The translations under genes and the position numbers were made by a program. The notes beneath the pieces are model-generated. The model was given only the letters and a program-made list of their open reading frames with translations, was not told the origin of the DNA and ran no database searches. A stretch of 8,128 bases of DNA from an uncultured Succinatimonas sp. (GTDB lineage: Bacteria; Pseudomonadota; Gammaproteobacteria; Enterobacterales; Succinivibrionaceae): contig CABQMD010000033.1 of NCBI GenBank assembly GCA_902465145.1, positions 1-8,128 on the forward strand. Reading direction: 5' to 3'. This document shows positions 4,925 to 8,128 of the stretch, piece by piece. Numbering within the stretch: position 1 is the first letter of the stretch; every line of letters begins with the position of its first letter.

Positions 4925-5914
4925 ATGAAGAAATTAGGCGTTGTCGCAGTCAGCACTCTGGCTTTGGCTGTTTCCGGCTTCGTTGCTTCCGCAAATGCAG
5001 CCGAGACCGTTTGGAAACTCGCATTTAACCAGCCTGAAGGTCACCCTGAGATGGTTGCCGTTCAGGAATTCTCCAAGAAGCTTGAAGCTGCTACCAACGG
5101 CAAATATGCAATCGAAGTGTTCCCTAACGAACTTTTGGGTTCTCAGAAAGAAACCATTGAAATGGTGCAGAACGGTTCTTTGGAATTCTCCTTGGTTGCA
5201 GGTTCTTTGCTTGAGAACTGGAGCCCGGATTTTGCCGTGTTCAACCTCCCTTATGTCTTCAAGGATTACAAGCACTTACAGCGTGTAGTTAAGGACAAGA
5301 AGATTGTCGGCGATCTGTTCAAGTCCATCGAGCCTCAGGGGATTACCGTTTTGTGCGCTCAGTACTCCGGTACTCGTAACGTCTATACCAAGAACAAGGA
5401 AGTAAGAACTCCTGCTGATCTCAAAGGCTTGAAGATCCGCGTGATGCAGTCTGACACAATGGTTAAGATGCTTAACTACATGGGCGGTACCGGCACTCCT
5501 ATGGGCCAGGGCGAAGTTTACACTGCTATTCAGACCGGTGTTCTTGACGGCGCTGAGAACAACGAAGTTACTTACTATGCTTTGAAGCAGCACGAGGTCG
5601 GCCCTATCTACAATCTTACCGGTCACCTCATGATGCCGGATTACATTGTAACCAATACCCAGTTCTACAACAGCCTGCCTGCTGAAGTTAAAGATTTCTT
5701 CGAGAAGAATCTTGACGGTTTGGTCGACGACGAGTTCGAGCGTTTCCAGGCTCAGGTTTCTAAGTCAATCGAAGCTGCTCAGAAGGAAGGCACCAAGGTT
5801 ATCAAGGCCGATCAGGAAGCCTTCAAGAAGGCTGTTGAGCCTCTCATCAAAGAGAAGGTCTCCACTCCTTCAGCCAAGGCTCTTTACGATGCCGTTCAGG
5901 CTACCCGCGACTGA
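4925..5914 (+). CDS. dctP: TRAP transporter periplasmic substrate-binding protein (DctP family)
   Basis: Periplasmic receptor that captures an organic acid and delivers it to the DctQM permease. The 329 residues start with a clear signal peptide: MKK, a hydrophobic stretch to about residue 22, then ASANA with probable cleavage after A25. The mature protein opens with VWKLAFNQPEGHPE. Family residues seen are GTRNVYT (R151), LKIRVMQSD (R172, the arginine that binds the ligand carboxylate in this family), GTPMGQGEVYTAIQTGVLDG (190-209) and the ligand-pocket motif GAENN (209-213). The wording is closest in my judgement to sugar-acid or keto-acid binding members (YiaO-like), rather than to SiaP; the ligand is not provable from sequence. 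AAAGGAG at 4907-4913 lies 11 bases before the ATG, a long spacing. Lysines and other residues use a narrow set of codons, which fits high expression. A terminator-like hairpin separates it from dctQ. Confidence 0.96.
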   Translation: MKKLGVVAVSTLALAVSGFVASANAAETVWKLAFNQPEGHPEMVAVQEFSKKLEAATNGKYAIEVFPNELLGSQKETIEMVQNGSLEFSLVAGSLLENWSPDFAVFNLPYVFKDYKHLQRVVKDKKIVGDLFKSIEPQGITVLCAQYSGTRNVYTKNKEVRTPADLKGLKIRVMQSDTMVKMLNYMGGTGTPMGQGEVYTAIQTGVLDGAENNEVTYYALKQHEVGPIYNLTGHLMMPDYIVTNTQFYNSLPAEVKDFFEKNLDGLVDDEFERFQAQVSKSIEAAQKEGTKVIKADQEAFKKAVEPLIKEKVSTPSAKALYDAVQATRD

Positions 5915-5950
5915 TGAGCATAACGCTCAAAGCGCTTAAATAAACTAGAT

Positions 5951-5991
5951 AATGGGGCTTTATATCCTAAAGCTCCATTTTCGTTTTTTTT
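5951..5991 (+). terminator. Intercistronic attenuator/terminator between dctP and dctQ
   Basis: A 12-bp stem with one G-U pair, AATGGGGCTTTA at 5951-5962 with TAAAGCTCCATT at 5968-5979, a 5-base loop, then TTCG and eight T. It should stop most transcripts after dctP and allow partial read-through into dctQM, so the binding protein is made in excess of the permease. There is no obvious new promoter between it and dctQ. A 3'-end stabilising role is also possible. Confidence 0.85.
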
Positions 5992-6022
5992 AATTCAACG
6001 CTTTTGGAGAAAAATTTTAATT

Positions 6023-6526
6023 ATGGAAGCATTGACTGCAATAAAGAAGATCTTGGATAAGATCCTGATCTATCTTTGCATAATCTGCTGTGCAGCCATG
6101 GTAATACTGGTTTCTTATCAGGTTGCCTCTCGTTTTATTCTTGATGATCCTTCCGCTATTTCAGAAGAAGCTGCACGCATTTTCTTTGTTTGGATGGGCC
6201 TTTTTGCTTCTGCTTTGCTTTACGGTGAAAAGGGACATATGAATATTTCATATATTCCTGAAAAGTGTGGTTTCGTTGGCGGTCAGATCCTTTCTATTTT
6301 GAGCGAGATCTGCACATTCGGTATGGCTATGTGGGTTTTGACCTACGGCGGTTATATCGTAACCATGAATGCCATGGGGCAGGTTAATTCAGCAATGACT
6401 TGGTTGCGCGTCGGCGTTATTTATTCCGTGATCCCTATCAGCGGATGCTTCGTGCTTTTTTATGCCGTTTACAATGTTTTGAACTCGATTCAGAAGCTCG
6501 CTCACGGCAAGCAGGATAAGGAGTAA
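6023..6526 (+). CDS. dctQ: TRAP transporter small permease subunit (DctQ family)
   Basis: Small integral inner-membrane subunit, which pairs with DctM. It has 167 residues, the usual size, with four predicted membrane helices at roughly 12-34, 52-68, 88-110 and 126-150. Family marks seen are SYQVASRF (31-38), SEEAARIFFVWMGLFASALL (47-66, the most conserved stretch of DctQ) and EKGHMNI (69-75). GGAG at 6006-6009 is 13 bases before the ATG, unusually far, so translation may be modest; no better in-frame start exists between. It precedes dctM by six bases and is separate from it rather than fused as in SiaQM-type systems. Confidence 0.94.
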   Translation: MEALTAIKKILDKILIYLCIICCAAMVILVSYQVASRFILDDPSAISEEAARIFFVWMGLFASALLYGEKGHMNISYIPEKCGFVGGQILSILSEICTFGMAMWVLTYGGYIVTMNAMGQVNSAMTWLRVGVIYSVIPISGCFVLFYAVYNVLNSIQKLAHGKQDKE

Positions 6527-6532
6527 CAACAA

Positions 6533-7834
6533 ATGCTGACCACTTCCGTAATCGTCTATCTTTTGATTATGACCCCGATCCTGCTGGTTTTGGGTGTACC
6601 TATCGGTACATCGATTTGCCTGGGGTCCACTCTCTCCATCTTTTCAATCATGGGACCTACCGCCCCGTTGAACGCAGCCAACCGTATTTTTGCTGGTATG
6701 AACAGCTTTGCATTGTTGGCTATTCCGTTCTTCGTGCTTGCCGGTAATATCATGAATACCGGCGGTATTGCAGCTAAACTCATCAACCTTGCCAAGGTTT
6801 GCATCGGTTTTATTCCCGGTGCACTGATGCACACTAACATTGTTGCAAACATGCTCTTTGGTGCCATTTCAGGTTCAGGTGTGGCTGCAGCTGCTGCTAT
6901 CGGCTCTGTGGTTTTGCCGGGTGAGGCCAAGGAAGGTTACGATACCAAATTATCTGCAGTGGTGAATATCGCTTCAGCTCCTGCCGGAATGATCATTCCT
7001 CCTTCGAATATTTTCATTATTTATTCGTTGGCATCAGGCGGTGTTTCCGTGGCAGCCCTGTTCGTTGCCGGTTATATTCCCGGCATCATGTGGGGCTTGG
7101 CTGTGATCGGCGTTGCTGCATTTTATTCATGGAAAATGGGTTATAAGACCTCGATAGTTCCGGGCTGGGGATTACGTGCCAAAATTATTTTGGAAGCCAT
7201 TCCTGCTGTTTTCCTTATCATACTGATCATCGGCGGTATTATTTCAGGTTTCTTTACCCCTACCGAAGCATCCTGCGTGGCGGTGGTTTATGCGGCGATT
7301 GTTTCTGCATGTTCAAGAACTCTGCCTCTGAAAAAGATCCCCGGCATGCTGCTTGATACTGCAAAGACTACCGGACTCATCGTTTTCCTGATAGGCGTTT
7401 CTGCTATCCTCGGATGGGTGCTTGCTTATGCCAAATTACCGAATATGATCGCTCAGGCTTTGCTTAACTTCTCTGATTCTGCATCCGTGATCCTGCTTGG
7501 CATGATGGTGATCATGTTGGTCGTAGGTTGCGTGATGGATCCTGCTCCTGCAGTGTTGATCTTCACTCCTATTTTCCTACCTGTAGCCATAAAACTTGGT
7601 ATTTCTCCTATCCACTTCGGTGTGATGATGGTGTTCAACCTTTCCTTGGGTGCTATCACTCCTCCTGTAGGACCGATCCTGTTTACAGGTTGCAGAATTG
7701 CACGTAAGTCCATCGACGAAGTATTCTTGAAGATGTTGCCTTTCTTCGGTGCTTTGATCGTAACTTTGATCCTGGTGACTTTGATCCCTGCTTTGTCCAT
7801 GGCATTGCCTACTTGGGCAGGTCTCGTGCATTAA
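6533..7834 (+). CDS. dctM: TRAP transporter large permease subunit (DctM family)
   Basis: The large inner-membrane subunit, which forms the transport path and couples substrate import to a sodium gradient in characterised members. It has 433 residues, the normal length, and is almost wholly hydrophobic with about 11-12 helices or re-entrant hairpins. Seen: SFALLAIPFFVLAGNIM (58-74), MLFGAISGSGVAAAAAIGSV (107-126), SAPAGMIIPPSNIFIIYS (148-165), FFTPTEASCVAVVYA (240-254) and GAITPPVGPILFTGCRIA (373-390). The two SGSG/IIPP and PTEA/TPPVGP halves reflect the internal inverted repeat of the fold. AAGGAG at 6518-6523, inside the end of dctQ, lies 9 bases before the ATG, so the two are likely translated together. 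A strong terminator follows. Confidence 0.97.
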   Translation: MLTTSVIVYLLIMTPILLVLGVPIGTSICLGSTLSIFSIMGPTAPLNAANRIFAGMNSFALLAIPFFVLAGNIMNTGGIAAKLINLAKVCIGFIPGALMHTNIVANMLFGAISGSGVAAAAAIGSVVLPGEAKEGYDTKLSAVVNIASAPAGMIIPPSNIFIIYSLASGGVSVAALFVAGYIPGIMWGLAVIGVAAFYSWKMGYKTSIVPGWGLRAKIILEAIPAVFLIILIIGGIISGFFTPTEASCVAVVYAAIVSACSRTLPLKKIPGMLLDTAKTTGLIVFLIGVSAILGWVLAYAKLPNMIAQALLNFSDSASVILLGMMVIMLVVGCVMDPAPAVLIFTPIFLPVAIKLGISPIHFGVMMVFNLSLGAITPPVGPILFTGCRIARKSIDEVFLKMLPFFGALIVTLILVTLIPALSMALPTWAGLVH

Positions 7835-7844
7835 AAAATTTTTA

Positions 7845-7859
7845 GGTTGTTGATCAACC
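7845..7859. other. Dyad just after dctM
   Basis: GGTTG-TTGAT-CAACC, a 5-bp inverted repeat 11 bases after the dctM stop. It sits immediately ahead of the main terminator and probably forms a second 3' hairpin that protects the message end; the TTGATCAA core is itself a palindrome. Confidence 0.4.
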
Positions 7860-7867
7860 GTTCAAAA

Positions 7868-7894
7868 GCCCGCGCATGTCGCGGGTTTTTTTTT
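7868..7894 (+). terminator. Rho-independent terminator of the dctPQM operon
   Basis: A 6-bp all-GC stem, CCCGCG at 7869-7874 with CGCGGG at 7880-7885, a 5-base loop CATGT, and nine T at 7886-7894. A-residues on the left extend the stem into the T-run. It starts 34 bases after the dctM stop. Confidence 0.95.
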
Positions 7895-7980
7895 TAGAGA
7901 AAATTTTTTTAAACTGAAACTTCAGATCTACAAGATGAACAGTAAATAACATTTAATCTTTTGATAGATAAACAATAATT

Positions 7981-8034
7981 TTGTTATCAATCAAGAATGT
8001 GCCTTAAGTAATTTGAGATATTGATCACGATCTT
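7981..8034 (+). promoter_or_regulatory. Candidate FNR class II promoter with second FNR-like box at the start site
   Basis: TTGTT-ATCA-ATCAA at 7981-7994 matches 9 of 10 fixed positions of TTGAT-N4-ATCAA. Exactly 22 bases later is GATATT at 8017-8022, a 4/6 match to a -10 box, the spacing of a class II FNR promoter with a start near 8029. A second box, TTGAT-CACG-ATCTT at 8021-8034 (8 of 10), overlaps that start and could repress. The promoter would serve the partial gene at 8052. Regulator identity is inferred. An AT-rich dyad, AACAA-TAATT-TTGTT at 7971-7985, overlaps the first box. Confidence 0.4.
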
Positions 8035-8047
8035 TTCTTAAAGGCAC
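7999..8047. repeat. Inverted repeat GTGCCTTAAG / CTTAAAGGCAC
   Basis: Arms at 7999-8008 and 8037-8047 match over ten bases with one extra A, with 28 bases between them. The right arm contains the AAGG that would serve as ribosome site for ATG 8052. It may be an operator pair, a structural element, or a chance repeat. Confidence 0.45.
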
Positions 8048-8051
8048 TGCC

Positions 8052-8128
8052 ATGCAAGCATTGTCTTTGTATTTTCATTACATAGCTTTCAAGAAGACGC
8101 CTCAAGGCGCAAGCGGAGAAAAAATGGA
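8052..8128 (+). CDS. Start of an unidentified gene, cut by window edge
   Basis: An open frame runs from ATG 8052 to the window end and encodes MQALSLYFHYIAFKKTPQGA and a few more residues; a stop codon lies in frame at 8022-8024, so it does not extend further upstream. AAGG at 8041-8044 is 7 bases before this ATG. A second in-frame ATG at 8124 has a better ribosome site, GGAG at 8115-8118 with 5 bases between, and may be the real start; then almost none of the protein is visible. Upstream lie a candidate FNR-type promoter and an inverted repeat. I do not recognise the protein, and too little is present to guess a function. Confidence 0.4.
   Translation, partial: MQALSLYFHYIAFKKTPQGASGEKM

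Noticed and set aside
6556..6930. Long antisense open frames within dctM and dctP
   Set aside because: They mirror the codon bias of strong membrane and binding-protein genes and have no ribosome sites.

Overview
The window looks like chromosomal DNA of an obligately or facultatively anaerobic Gram-negative bacterium. A tripartite TRAP transporter, a GlnQ-type amino-acid ABC ATPase, a lone glycogen synthase, a clostridial-style biotin synthase and an Rpn-family nuclease with EGxA repeats would fit an anaerobic gut or rumen gammaproteobacterium such as Succinivibrionaceae. That placement is inference from gene content only and needs a search. The DNA is moderately AT-rich between genes, and the genes are intact except at the two window edges.

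Layout: 1-280 (minus) is the N-terminal part of an amino-acid ABC transporter ATPase, cut by the window edge. 281-467 holds its probable promoter with a perfect dyad, and the terminator of the next gene. 468-1445 (minus) is biotin synthase; its real start is probably the internal ATG at 1445. 1446-1769 is the divergent control region between biotin synthase and an Rpn/PD-(D/E)XK nuclease (1770-2960, plus), and contains an FNR-like box. The nuclease gene carries eight in-frame 12-bp repeats and a well-formed internal ribosome binding site plus ATG at 2574, which could make a separate C-terminal protein. A shared bidirectional terminator (3002-3031) separates it from convergent glgA (3040-4497, minus). 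4498-4924 is a gene-free 427-bp divergent region with several dyads and the promoter of a TRAP operon. That operon is dctP (4925-5914), an attenuator-like terminator, dctQ (6023-6526) and dctM (6533-7834), closed by a strong terminator at 7868-7894. 7895-8128 holds another FNR-like promoter arrangement and the beginning of an unidentified gene.

How the genes work together: dctP, dctQ and dctM form one complete importer, with a periplasmic binding protein likely made in excess of the membrane subunits because of the intercistronic terminator. The other genes are single-gene units without pathway partners in view: biotin synthase, glgA and the nuclease each have their own terminator. The two most interesting points are the possible gene-within-a-gene in the Rpn nuclease, which matches the published toxin/intragenic-antitoxin arrangement of Rpn proteins, and the non-canonical cysteine pattern of the biotin synthase.
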